A program made the translations under genes and the position numbers. A stretch of 64,000 bases of DNA, from NCBI GenBank assembly GCA_964574335.1, contig CAZNNH010000015.1, forward strand, positions 1-64,000, read 5' to 3'. This document shows positions 34,455 to 42,331 of the stretch, piece by piece. Every line of letters starts with the position of its first letter. Position 1 is the stretch's first letter. This stretch comes from CAZNNH01 sp964574335. GTDB taxonomy: Bacteria; Acidobacteriota; Vicinamibacteria; Fen-336. Under the pieces are notes generated by a model. The model saw only the letters and a program-made list of their open reading frames with translations. It was not told the origin of the DNA and ran no database searches.

Positions 34455-35224
34455 GCGACCCCGTCAGCCGCGTGATCGCCCAGCGGCAGGCCCTGGAGAA
34501 CGGCTTCTCGCGCAGCGTGTTCGTGTCGGTGAGCGCCCACCTGCTGGTCCTGGCGGTTGCCGTGGCCGGCCCGTTGCTGCTCCCGAAGAAGCCCCTGATC
34601 AGGGTGGCGATCGGCCAGCTTGTCGAGCTGCCCAAGGGTGGGGGTGGGTCTCCGGACGCCGCCCCACCGGCGCCCGCCCCGGCACGGCCCGAGCCTCCGC
34701 GACCCCAACCCACCGCCGCTCCCAAGCCCGAGGCGAAGCCCGAACCGCCCAAGATCCTGAAGCCGCCGAAGGAAGAGAAGAGGAGAGGCGTTCCCGCACC
34801 CGATTCCAGGAAGGTCCGCGCCAAGCCGAAGCCCCAGCCCGCCCCGCCTCCGACCGGCGGCGTGCCCGGCGGAAACGGCACCTCCGCCCAGGTGCTGGGG
34901 ATTGGGGGCGCCCCCCCTGGTCCGGGGATGCCCAACGGCACCGCTACCGGTGGGGACTGGTACCTCGCCACCGTTCAACAGAAGATCTGGATGCTCTGGC
35001 AGCAGCAGATCCGCACCGGCCCTCAGCTCGAGGTACGGGTCAGCTTCACGATCCTCGCCGACGGCAGCGTCCAGGACGTGCGCGTCGTCGAGTCGAGCGG
35101 CGTCTACCTTCTCGACCAGGCCGCCCAGCGGGCGGTCGTCTCGGCGGCGCCGTTCGGGCCGCTCCCCAAGGACTACGGAACCAATCGATTCACGATCCAT
35201 GCACTGTTCAAGCCCAACTCGTAG
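34451..35224 (+). CDS. TolA/TonB-like energy transducer
   Basis: 257 residues from a GTG overlapping the tolR stop. One N-terminal helix (about 20-42), a Pro/Ala/Lys-rich periplasmic spacer (about 55-150, with PKPEAKPEPPKILKPPKEEK type repeats) and a C-terminal TonB/TolA domain (about 165-257, WYLATVQQKIWMLWQQQI onwards). By position this is the TolA of the system, but the spacer is a short proline-rich one rather than the long alpha-helix of enterobacterial TolA, making it TonB-like in build. It should connect TolQR to Pal/TolB. Confidence 0.85.
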   Translation: MSDPVSRVIAQRQALENGFSRSVFVSVSAHLLVLAVAVAGPLLLPKKPLIRVAIGQLVELPKGGGGSPDAAPPAPAPARPEPPRPQPTAAPKPEAKPEPPKILKPPKEEKRRGVPAPDSRKVRAKPKPQPAPPPTGGVPGGNGTSAQVLGIGGAPPGPGMPNGTATGGDWYLATVQQKIWMLWQQQIRTGPQLEVRVSFTILADGSVQDVRVVESSGVYLLDQAAQRAVVSAAPFGPLPKDYGTNRFTIHALFKPNS

Positions 35225-36554
35225 GCTTTCGTCGCTTCTCTGCACCGCCCTGATTGGCCTCGGCCTGGTCGGCCTCGCGTTCGGCCCGTCCGCCGCTGGC
35301 CAGGAGCCTCCGCCGACGACCCTCGTCATCGGCGGAGGGGCCCAACGGCTGGCCATCCCCGACTGCGTCCCCCGTCGCGGCGACGACCAGAGCCGGGAGG
35401 CGTGCCGCACGGTGGCCCAGGTGCTCCAGGACGACCTCCGCTTCAGCGGCCTGTTCCAGTTCGTCCCGGACACCCTGCTCCGCGCCATCCCGTCCCAGAA
35501 CCCGGATGCCCCCAACTTCGAGGACTGGCGCTCCATCAACGCGGGGATCCTGATCGTCACCCGGGCCGAGGTGGTCGGACAGGAGCTGACCGTCGAGGTC
35601 AAGGTCCACTTCGTCCAGACCGGGCAGGGCATGCTGGCCAAGCGCTACTCGGGACGCGCCGACAACCCCCGGCTGTTCGCCCACCAGGCGGCCGACGACA
35701 TCGTCGCCCTCACCCAGAACCAGGGGATCGCCCGCACCAAGATCGTGTTCACCTCGGACCGGGACGCGAGCGAAGGACACCCATCGAAGGAGCTGTACAT
35801 CGTCGACTACGACGGTTACAACCCCCGACGGCTGACGGTGAACCGCTTCCTCAACATCCTTCCCGCCTGGAGCCCCGACGGCCGGTCGATCGCCTACGTC
35901 TCCTACCGGCAGGGGAGCCCCGTGGTCTATCTGGCCTCGATCTTCGAGGGGAGGAGCACACCGAACCTGACCCGAGAGCCATCCGGCCGCCAGGCCTTCA
36001 CGCCCGCCTTCAGCCCCGACGGCAAGCAGATCGCCTTCGCCAGCAACCGCGGCGGGAACATGGACATCTGGGTGGCCGACATCGACGGCACCAACGCCCG
36101 ACGGGTCACCCGGAGCCCGGGCTCGGACATCGCTCCCTGCTGGAGCCCCACCGGGCGCGAGATCGCATTCACCTCCGACCGCGGTGGCACCCCCCAGATC
36201 TACGTCACCGACGCGGAGGGGCTCAACGTCCGGCGCCTGACCACGATCGGCAACCACAACGACTCCCCCGCCTGGAACCCGTCGAAGGAGTTCGCGGAGA
36301 TCGCCTACACCTCGCGGATCGAGGGGGGCTTCCAGGTCGCCGTGGTCGACCTCCTGACCCGTCAGGTGCGCCAGATCACGGAGCGGCTGGGGAGCTGTGA
36401 GTACCCCTCTTGGGCGCCCAACGGCCGGCACCTCGTCTTCGCGTGCGACCGGGGGCGCACCTGGCAGATCACGGTCTCGGATCGGGAGGGGCGCAGTGTC
36501 CGGACCCTGGCAACGGGCCCGGGCAACAACACCCAGCCCGACTGGGGACCCTGA
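35199..36554 (+). CDS. tolB: Tol-Pal system protein TolB
   Basis: 451 residues. The ATG at 35199 lies 26 bases inside the end of the transducer gene and gives a proper signal peptide (RRLSSLLCTALIGLGLVGLA, cleavage near AAG-Q). The N-terminal domain (about 38-165) precedes a six-bladed WD40-like beta propeller with repeated PAWSPDGR/FSPDGKQIAF/CWSPTGREIAF blades (about 170-445). It is periplasmic and binds Pal and TolA. Confidence 0.95.
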   Translation: MHCSSPTRRLSSLLCTALIGLGLVGLAFGPSAAGQEPPPTTLVIGGGAQRLAIPDCVPRRGDDQSREACRTVAQVLQDDLRFSGLFQFVPDTLLRAIPSQNPDAPNFEDWRSINAGILIVTRAEVVGQELTVEVKVHFVQTGQGMLAKRYSGRADNPRLFAHQAADDIVALTQNQGIARTKIVFTSDRDASEGHPSKELYIVDYDGYNPRRLTVNRFLNILPAWSPDGRSIAYVSYRQGSPVVYLASIFEGRSTPNLTREPSGRQAFTPAFSPDGKQIAFASNRGGNMDIWVADIDGTNARRVTRSPGSDIAPCWSPTGREIAFTSDRGGTPQIYVTDAEGLNVRRLTTIGNHNDSPAWNPSKEFAEIAYTSRIEGGFQVAVVDLLTRQVRQITERLGSCEYPSWAPNGRHLVFACDRGRTWQITVSDREGRSVRTLATGPGNNTQPDWGP

Positions 36555-36575
36555 TCCGGTAAACAAGGAGGCTTC

Positions 36576-37151
36576 ATGATCACCAAGCGTCAAGCGCTCG
36601 CTCCGATCGCCGCGGCGCTGGTCCTGTGCCTGCTGGCGGCCTGCGGCGGGAAGAAGAGGCCCCCGGTGGTGGCCACCTCCCCCGGCGTACCGGCGGCGTC
36701 CGACCGCGGCCAGGGCCGGGAGCCCGTCGAGCCGCTGGACATGGGCCCCGACATCCGACCCATGGACTCGGGCGGCCTCGGGGAGGACCTTCTGAGCATG
36801 GGGGCGAACGGCGAGGGCGGGCCACTCGCCGACATCCACTTCGACTACGACCAGGCCACCCTGACGCCGGACGCCCAGGCCACGCTCGAGCGCCATGCCC
36901 TCTGGCTCCAGACCCATCGGGACCTGAGGGTCACCGTCGAAGGGCACTGCGACGAGCGGGGGACGGTCGAGTACAACCTGGCCCTCGGGGACCAACGGGC
37001 CCAGGTGGCCCGGGAGTACCTGATCGGCCTCGGGGTCTCTCCGGAGCGGCTGACCGCGGTGTCGTTCGGAAAGGAGCGACCCCTCGATCCCGGCCACAAC
37101 GAGTCGGCGTGGGCCCGCAACCGGCGGGACCACTTCGTCGTCTCGCGCTGA
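36576..37151 (+). CDS. pal: Peptidoglycan-associated lipoprotein Pal
   Basis: 191 residues. Lipoprotein signal with lipobox LLAAC (Cys at about 23), a low-complexity linker, then an OmpA-like domain (about 88-190) beginning IHFDYDQATLTPDA, with the diaminopimelate-binding Asp and Arg in GHCDERGTVEYNLALGDQRA. It anchors the outer membrane to peptidoglycan. AAGGAGG lies before the ATG. Confidence 0.95.
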   Translation: MITKRQALAPIAAALVLCLLAACGGKKRPPVVATSPGVPAASDRGQGREPVEPLDMGPDIRPMDSGGLGEDLLSMGANGEGGPLADIHFDYDQATLTPDAQATLERHALWLQTHRDLRVTVEGHCDERGTVEYNLALGDQRAQVAREYLIGLGVSPERLTAVSFGKERPLDPGHNESAWARNRRDHFVVSR

Positions 37152-37158
37152 GCCCCCG

Positions 37159-37190
37159 CCGGCTCCGGGTCGCGCCCGGACCTCAGCCGG
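37159..37190 (+). terminator. Nested hairpin between pal and cpoB
   Basis: CCGGC (37159-37163) and TCCGGG (37164-37169) pair with CCCGGA (37175-37180) and GCCGG (37186-37190) around a TCGCG loop. No T tract follows. It could be a partial terminator or an RNA stability element inside the operon. A TAATAT box at 37204-37209 just after may restart transcription. Confidence 0.35.
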
Positions 37191-37248
37191 GTACCGGGCG
37201 AGGTAATATGAGCGAGCCGTGCCCTCACCCCAGAAGAGGAGGTGCCCC

Positions 37249-38022
37249 TTGCTTCGACGACTGATGGCGACGGCCGCCGCGATCCTGGTCGCGGCGCCGG
37301 CGTGGGCCGCCAACAAGGACATCCAACGCTTGCAGGTGCAGATCAGCACCCTGCAGATCCAGATCTCCGACCTTCAGCGGGTGAACCAGGAGAGCCAGCG
37401 CGAGATCCGGCGGCTGGTCGAGACCCTGGCCGAGCAGGCCTCCCTGTTCCGTCACACCATGCAGGAGCAGCGGATGCAGGGCGAGGCGATCCAGACCGCC
37501 CTGCGGGAGACCGCCGAGCGGCTGGCCGAGCTCGGCGAGCGCTTCCAGGCCCTGGAGGCGGCCCAGCGCGCCCTGCTCCCGCCTCCCGCGCCCTATGCCC
37601 CTTCGGCCGACGGCAACCCGGCACCGGCCGAGGCCGCCGCCGCTCCACCGCCGCCGCCGCGCGAGCTCTACTCGCAGGCCTACGCGGACTTCGCCCGGGG
37701 CAACTTCGATCTCGCCGTCCAGGGTTTCCAGGAGTACCTGAAGCACTACCCCGACACCGACTTCTCGGACAACGCCCAGTACTGGATCGGCGAGTGTCTC
37801 TACGGCCAGCAGCGGTACGAGGATGCCTTCAACGCCTGGAACGACCTTCTCCGGGACTTCCCGGCCAGTGACAAGCTCCCGGATGCCCGGGTCAAGAAGG
37901 GGATGGCGCTCGAGAAGCTGGGGCGCCGGAGCCAGGCGCTGCTCGAGTACCACTACGTCGTCGACCGCTACCCCAACTCCCCCGCGGCACGGATCGCCCG
38001 GGAGAAGCTCAACCCCCAATAG
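37249..38022 (+). CDS. cpoB: Cell division coordinator CpoB (YbgF)
   Basis: 257 residues from a TTG at 37249, chosen over an upstream GTG because AGAGGAGGT is six bases before it and the signal peptide then begins MLRRLMATAAAILVAAPAWA. A coiled-coil domain (about 22-100) is followed by a Pro/Ala linker (about 105-135) and TPR repeats (about 138-255, YADFARGNFDLAVQGFQEYL and similar). It coordinates Tol-Pal with peptidoglycan synthesis at division. Confidence 0.92.
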   Translation: MLRRLMATAAAILVAAPAWAANKDIQRLQVQISTLQIQISDLQRVNQESQREIRRLVETLAEQASLFRHTMQEQRMQGEAIQTALRETAERLAELGERFQALEAAQRALLPPPAPYAPSADGNPAPAEAAAAPPPPPRELYSQAYADFARGNFDLAVQGFQEYLKHYPDTDFSDNAQYWIGECLYGQQRYEDAFNAWNDLLRDFPASDKLPDARVKKGMALEKLGRRSQALLEYHYVVDRYPNSPAARIAREKLNPQ

Positions 38023-38046
38023 CGTCGGGACAAAAGACGCCGACGC
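38022..38046 (+). terminator. Hairpin between cpoB and ssb
   Basis: GCGTCGG (38022-38028) pairs perfectly with CCGACGC (38040-38046) across an 11-base A-rich loop. It starts at the last base of the cpoB stop. No T tract. Confidence 0.4.
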
Positions 38047-38061
38047 GGAACGAGGAGCGCC

Positions 38062-38505
38062 ATGGCCAGCGTCAACAAGGTGATCCTGATCGGGAACCTA
38101 GGCAAGGACCCGGAGATGCGCTACACCCAGGGCGGCGATCCCATCGCCAACTTCTCCCTCGCCACCAACGAGGCCTGGACCGATCGTGCCGGGCAGAAGC
38201 AGGAACGCACCGAGTGGCATCGGGTCGAGGTGTTTGGCAAGCCGGCCCAGGTGGCCGCCGACTACCTCTCCAAGGGTCGCCAGGTCTACATCGAGGGATC
38301 GGTCCGCTACGACGAGTGGACCGATCGCGACGGGAACAAGCGCAACACCACCAAGATCCGGGTCAGCGGTCCCGGCTCGCGGCTGGTGCTCCTCGGGGGA
38401 CGGGGCGAGGGACGCGGTGGCGGCGATCGTGCCCCTCAAGAACCGCCCGAGAGCCACGAGCAGCCCCAGACCTACCAGGCCCCGGACGACGAAGTCCCGT
38501 TCTGA
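38062..38505 (+). CDS. ssb: Single-stranded DNA-binding protein
   Basis: 147 residues. OB-fold domain (about 1-110, starting MASVNKVILIGNLGKDPEMR), a short Gly/Pro/Gln-rich linker and the acidic C-terminal tip DDEVPF that recruits repair and replication proteins. GAGGAG before the ATG. The following 38506-38672 stretch holds no gene; it has a TAGAAT -10-like box at 38615-38620. Confidence 0.96.
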   Translation: MASVNKVILIGNLGKDPEMRYTQGGDPIANFSLATNEAWTDRAGQKQERTEWHRVEVFGKPAQVAADYLSKGRQVYIEGSVRYDEWTDRDGNKRNTTKIRVSGPGSRLVLLGGRGEGRGGGDRAPQEPPESHEQPQTYQAPDDEVPF

Positions 38506-38672
38506 ACCGCTCCGGGAGACAGGCAGCGGAAGGCGCTCGGGAAGGCGTCGGCTGGTGGGGCCGCCCCTGGCATCGGCCAGCGGCGTCTCCGCCCGCGGCC
38601 CGGGCGGCTTGAAGTAGAATCGAAGCACACCGCCAAACCTGCAGGCTGAGTCACCGAGCAAGGGAGGGGCGT

Positions 38673-40784
38673 TTGGCCACGGAAGCCCTCGGACGGCACC
38701 GAGGACTGGGACCCAAGGATCTTCAGGCCCTCTACCGCACCATGTACCTGTCGCGACGTGTCGACGACAGGGAGATCCTGCTCAAGCGGCAGAACCGGGT
38801 CTTCTTCCAGATCAGCGCTGCCGGCCACGAGGCGGTCCAGGTCGCCGCCGGCCGGGTGCTGCGTGCCGGCCACGACTGGTTCTACCCCTACTATCGGGAT
38901 CGGGCGCTGCTGCTGGCGCTGGGCGTCACGCCGCTCGAGATGCTGCTGGCGGCGGTGGGCTCGGCCGACGACCCGGCCTCGGCCGGGCGCCAGATGCCGT
39001 CCCACTGGGGCCACGCGCCGCTCCACGTGGTGACGGGGTCGTCCCCGACCGGCACCCAGTTCCTGCAGGCGGTCGGCAACGCGGAGGCGGCGGTGCGCAC
39101 GGCGGACCGGGTCCGCCGCGGCGAGTCGCTGGAGGTGCCCTTCGCCGAGGACGAGATCGTCTACTGCTCGGCGGGCGAGGGGGCCACCTCGGAGGGCGAG
39201 TTCTGGGAGAGCCTGAACGCCGCCTGCAACCTGCGGCTTCCCGTGCTCTACCTGATCCAGGACAACGGCTACGCGATCTCGGTGCCGGTCGAGGTCCAGA
39301 CCGCGGGCGGCAGCATCTCGCGCCTGCTCACCGCCTTCCCGGGCTTGCTGCTGCGGGAGGTGGACGGCTGCGACTCCCTGGCCAGCCTGGGGGCGCTCGA
39401 GGAGGCGGCGGCCTGGTGCCGGGCCCGACGCGGGCCGGCGCTGGTCCACGCCCACGTCATCCGGCCCTACTCCCACTCCCTCTCCGACGACGAGGGGCAG
39501 TACCGCAGCCAGGACGAGCGTGCCCGAGACGCCGCTCGCGACCCGCTGGTCACGCTTCCCCGCTGGCTTGTAGAGCAGAGGCTGGCCACCGAAGCGGAGC
39601 TTCTGGCGATCCGGACCGAGGTGGACGCGGAGGTGGCGCGGGCCGCCGATCTTGCGCTCCGCTCCCCGGCGCCCTCACCGCGGGAGATCGGCCGCCACGT
39701 CTACTCCCCCGACGTCGATCCGACATCTGAAGCCTTCCTCACCGCGCCACGGGAGGAGGGCGGGCCGAAGACGATGGTGGACCTGCTCAACGCCTGCCTC
39801 CACGACGAGATGGCCCGAGATCCCCGGGTGATCGTGTTCGGCGAAGACGTCGCCGACTGCAGCCGGGAGGAGACCCTGGAGCAGGTCAAGGGCAAGGGGG
39901 GCGTGTTCAAGGTCACCCACAAGCTGCAGGGCCGCTTCGGCTCCTCGCGGGCTTTCAACTCGCCCCTGGCCGAGGCCAGCATCGTCGGCCGCGCCATCGG
40001 GATGGCCACCCGCGGGCTGAAGCCGGTGGTCGAGATCCAGTTCCTGGACTACATCTGGCCCGCCTACATGCAGATCCGCAACGAGCTGGCGCTGATCCGC
40101 TGGCGCTCGGCGGGGGCCTTTCGCTGCCCGATGGTGATCCGCGTGACCTACGGCGGGTATCTCCAGGGCGGCGCCATCTACCACAGCCAGAGCGGCGAGG
40201 TCCTGTTCACCCACATCCCGGGGCTACGGGTGGTGATCCCCTCGAACGCCCAGGACGCCAACGGCCTGCTGCGCACCGCGATCCGCTGCGACGACCCGGT
40301 GCTGTTCCTGGAGCACAAGCACCTCTACCGCCAGACCCACAACAAGGGGGTCTACCCGGGGCCCGACTTCATGGTCCCGTTCGGCAAGGCGGCGGTCCCT
40401 CGCGCCGGGTCCCATCTGACCATCGTGACGTTCGGCGCCCTCGTGCACCGCTCCCTGACCGCCGCCCGCCGGCTGGAGGCGGAAGGGATCGAGGCCGAGG
40501 TGATCGACCTTCGCTCGCTGGCCCCCTACGACTGGGAGGCGATCGCTGCCAGCGTGCGCAAGACCAGCCGGGCGCTGGTGGTCCACGAGGACTGCCGCTC
40601 CTTCGGCTACGGCGCCGAGATCACGGCCCGGATCGGCGAGGAGCTGTTCGAGCACCTCGACGCTCCGCCCTTCCGGATCGGGGCGCTGGACACGTTCGTG
40701 GGCTACCACCCGGCCCTCGAGGACGCCATCCTCCCCCAGGTGGAAGGCATCGTGGAAGCCGCCCGGAAGCTGCTGCGCTACTGA
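38673..40784 (+). CDS. Fused E1 alpha-beta subunit of a branched-chain-type 2-oxoacid dehydrogenase
   Basis: 703 residues from a TTG with GGGAGGGG upstream. The first about 350 residues are E1 alpha: RRVDDREILLKRQ, and the thiamine-diphosphate motif GEGATSEGEFWESLNAACN. The rest (from about 365: TMVDLLNACLHDEMARDPRV) is E1 beta, with FGEDVADCSREE and the C-terminal transketolase domain. Separate alpha and beta genes are the rule; the single-chain form occurs in several phyla. It would decarboxylate branched-chain 2-oxoacids and load E2 lipoyl groups. No E2 or E3 gene is beside it. Confidence 0.92.
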   Translation: MATEALGRHRGLGPKDLQALYRTMYLSRRVDDREILLKRQNRVFFQISAAGHEAVQVAAGRVLRAGHDWFYPYYRDRALLLALGVTPLEMLLAAVGSADDPASAGRQMPSHWGHAPLHVVTGSSPTGTQFLQAVGNAEAAVRTADRVRRGESLEVPFAEDEIVYCSAGEGATSEGEFWESLNAACNLRLPVLYLIQDNGYAISVPVEVQTAGGSISRLLTAFPGLLLREVDGCDSLASLGALEEAAAWCRARRGPALVHAHVIRPYSHSLSDDEGQYRSQDERARDAARDPLVTLPRWLVEQRLATEAELLAIRTEVDAEVARAADLALRSPAPSPREIGRHVYSPDVDPTSEAFLTAPREEGGPKTMVDLLNACLHDEMARDPRVIVFGEDVADCSREETLEQVKGKGGVFKVTHKLQGRFGSSRAFNSPLAEASIVGRAIGMATRGLKPVVEIQFLDYIWPAYMQIRNELALIRWRSAGAFRCPMVIRVTYGGYLQGGAIYHSQSGEVLFTHIPGLRVVIPSNAQDANGLLRTAIRCDDPVLFLEHKHLYRQTHNKGVYPGPDFMVPFGKAAVPRAGSHLTIVTFGALVHRSLTAARRLEAEGIEAEVIDLRSLAPYDWEAIAASVRKTSRALVVHEDCRSFGYGAEITARIGEELFEHLDAPPFRIGALDTFVGYHPALEDAILPQVEGIVEAARKLLRY

Positions 40785-40805
40785 GTCGGCAGGCGACCGA
40801 CTCAG
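40781..40805. terminator. Perfect bidirectional hairpin between convergent genes
   Basis: CTGAGTCGG (40781-40789) pairs perfectly with CCGACTCAG (40797-40805) across a 7-base loop. Each arm contains the stop codon of one of the two convergent genes. No T tract on either side. Confidence 0.6.
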
Positions 40806-41716
40806 CAGGGGAGCTTGACGTCCCGGTGGTTGACCCGGGCCGAGAACCCCATCTCCTCGATGGGCCGGGCCAGGGCTTCGGCGATCATCACCGAGCGGTG
40901 GCGGCCACCGGTGCAGCCCACCGCGATGGTGAGGTAGCTCTTCCCCTCCCGCAGGTACCGCGGCAGCACGAACGAGAGGAAATCGGTCAGCTTCTCCAGG
41001 AACGCCCGGGTGTCGCGCTGGCGGCGCAGGTAGCGGACCACCTTCGCCTCCCGGCCGGTCAGACGCCGCAGCGCGGCGACGAAGTTGGGGTTGGGCAGGA
41101 AGCGCACGTCGAAGACCAGGTCGGCCTCGGCCGGGACGCCATACTTGAAGCCGAACGATGTCACCGTCACCGTGAAGGAGGCCGCCTGCCTCCCCAGCGC
41201 GTAGTGGTTGCGGACGTAGTCGCGAAGCTGGTGGACGGTGAGGTCGGAGGTGTCCAGGATCAGGTCGGCCAGCCTCCGGATCGGCTGCAACGCCTCGCGC
41301 TCGCCACGGATCCCTTCCACCACCGACTCGTTGAAAGCCAGGGGGTGGGGGCGCCGGGTCTCGCTGAAGCGACGCACCAGCGTCCGCTCGCTGGCCTCCA
41401 GGAACAGCAGGCCGGCGGAGAGCCCCTGCTCCCGGATGCCGCGGTAGACGCTGGGGAATCCGGTCAGGAAGTCCTTCTCGCGCATGTCGACGACCAGCGC
41501 GGTGTGGCGCAGCCCCTCGGAGCCCTGTACCAGCTCGACGAAACGCGGGATCAGCGCCGTAGGCAGGTTGTCGACGCAGAACCAGCCGGCGTCCTCGAGG
41601 GTCCGGGCCACGTGCGTCTTCCCCGAGCCGCTCAGGCCGGTGATGATCAGGAACCTCGGAGCGCTGGCCTCCGACGACGACGCCGAGGATGGCGCCTTCC
41701 GCTTGCTCCGCCTCAC
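40802..41716 (-). CDS. rapZ: RNase adapter protein RapZ
   Basis: 304 residues from a GTG. Walker A ITGLSGSGKTHVARTLED (about 25-42), a Walker B-like VVDMR, and the C-terminal domain with FKYGVP, DVRFLPNPN and GCTGGRHRSV. In enterobacteria RapZ controls GlmY/GlmZ and GlmS; elsewhere it binds nucleotides or amino-sugars. The extra Ser/Lys-rich first 20 residues may mean the true start is slightly later. It ends the lptB-rpoN-hpf-rapZ run. Confidence 0.93.
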   Translation of the reverse strand: MRRSKRKAPSSASSSEASAPRFLIITGLSGSGKTHVARTLEDAGWFCVDNLPTALIPRFVELVQGSEGLRHTALVVDMREKDFLTGFPSVYRGIREQGLSAGLLFLEASERTLVRRFSETRRPHPLAFNESVVEGIRGEREALQPIRRLADLILDTSDLTVHQLRDYVRNHYALGRQAASFTVTVTSFGFKYGVPAEADLVFDVRFLPNPNFVAALRRLTGREAKVVRYLRRQRDTRAFLEKLTDFLSFVLPRYLREGKSYLTIAVGCTGGRHRSVMIAEALARPIEEMGFSARVNHRDVKLPC

Positions 41717-41754
41717 CTTGCCGCCCCCCGCCGTGGCGACCGCGTCGCCTCGGC

Positions 41755-42294
41755 TCAGGCCTCGGGCTCGATCAGCCCCAGGTTCCCATCCTTGCGCCGG
41801 TAGACGACCTTGAGCCGCTCGCCGCGCTTGTCCCGGAAGACCAGGAAGCCGTCCTCCGAGGTGCGCACCAGGGCCGCCGCCTCGTCGATGCTCATCGGCC
41901 TCACCAGGATCCGTCGTGTCTCGATGATCCTCGGCCCCCCGTCGCCGGCAGGCGCAGGCTGGAGCACGCCCGACCAGAGCGCCGTGTGCCGGGCCGGGTC
42001 GCGGCGCTTGATCTCCCGACGGCGGCCGATGTGACGCTGGGCCTGGCGGGTCAGCCTTTCGATCACCGTCCCGAGCGAGGCGCCCAGGTCCGAGGTGGCC
42101 TCGGTGGCGGCCAGGTTGAGGTTCCGGGAATGTACCGTGACCTCGGCGATCTGGCGGTGCTTGTTCGCCTCGAGGATCACGTGGACGTGGGTGATGCCAG
42201 GAAGGACCTTGGCCAGCTTCTTGAGCTTGCGATCGGCCAGGGCACGGATCTTCGGGGCCACCTCTGTCTGGCGACCCGTGAACTCGATCTTCAT
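41755..42294 (-). CDS. hpf: Ribosome hibernation promoting factor, long form
   Basis: 179 residues. N-terminal S30AE domain (about 1-100, MKIEFTGRQTEVAP) and C-terminal dimerisation domain (about 120-179, IIETRRILVRPMSIDEAA and VVYRRKDGNLGLIEPE). This is the long type that makes 100S dimers alone. The ATG at 42294 is preferred to a TTG directly before it. Position beside rpoN is conserved in many proteobacteria. Confidence 0.93.
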   Translation of the reverse strand: MKIEFTGRQTEVAPKIRALADRKLKKLAKVLPGITHVHVILEANKHRQIAEVTVHSRNLNLAATEATSDLGASLGTVIERLTRQAQRHIGRRREIKRRDPARHTALWSGVLQPAPAGDGGPRIIETRRILVRPMSIDEAAALVRTSEDGFLVFRDKRGERLKVVYRRKDGNLGLIEPEA

Positions 42295-42331
42295 CAAGCT
42301 ACCCCCGATCCGGAGCGCTCGCGTCGTGCGC

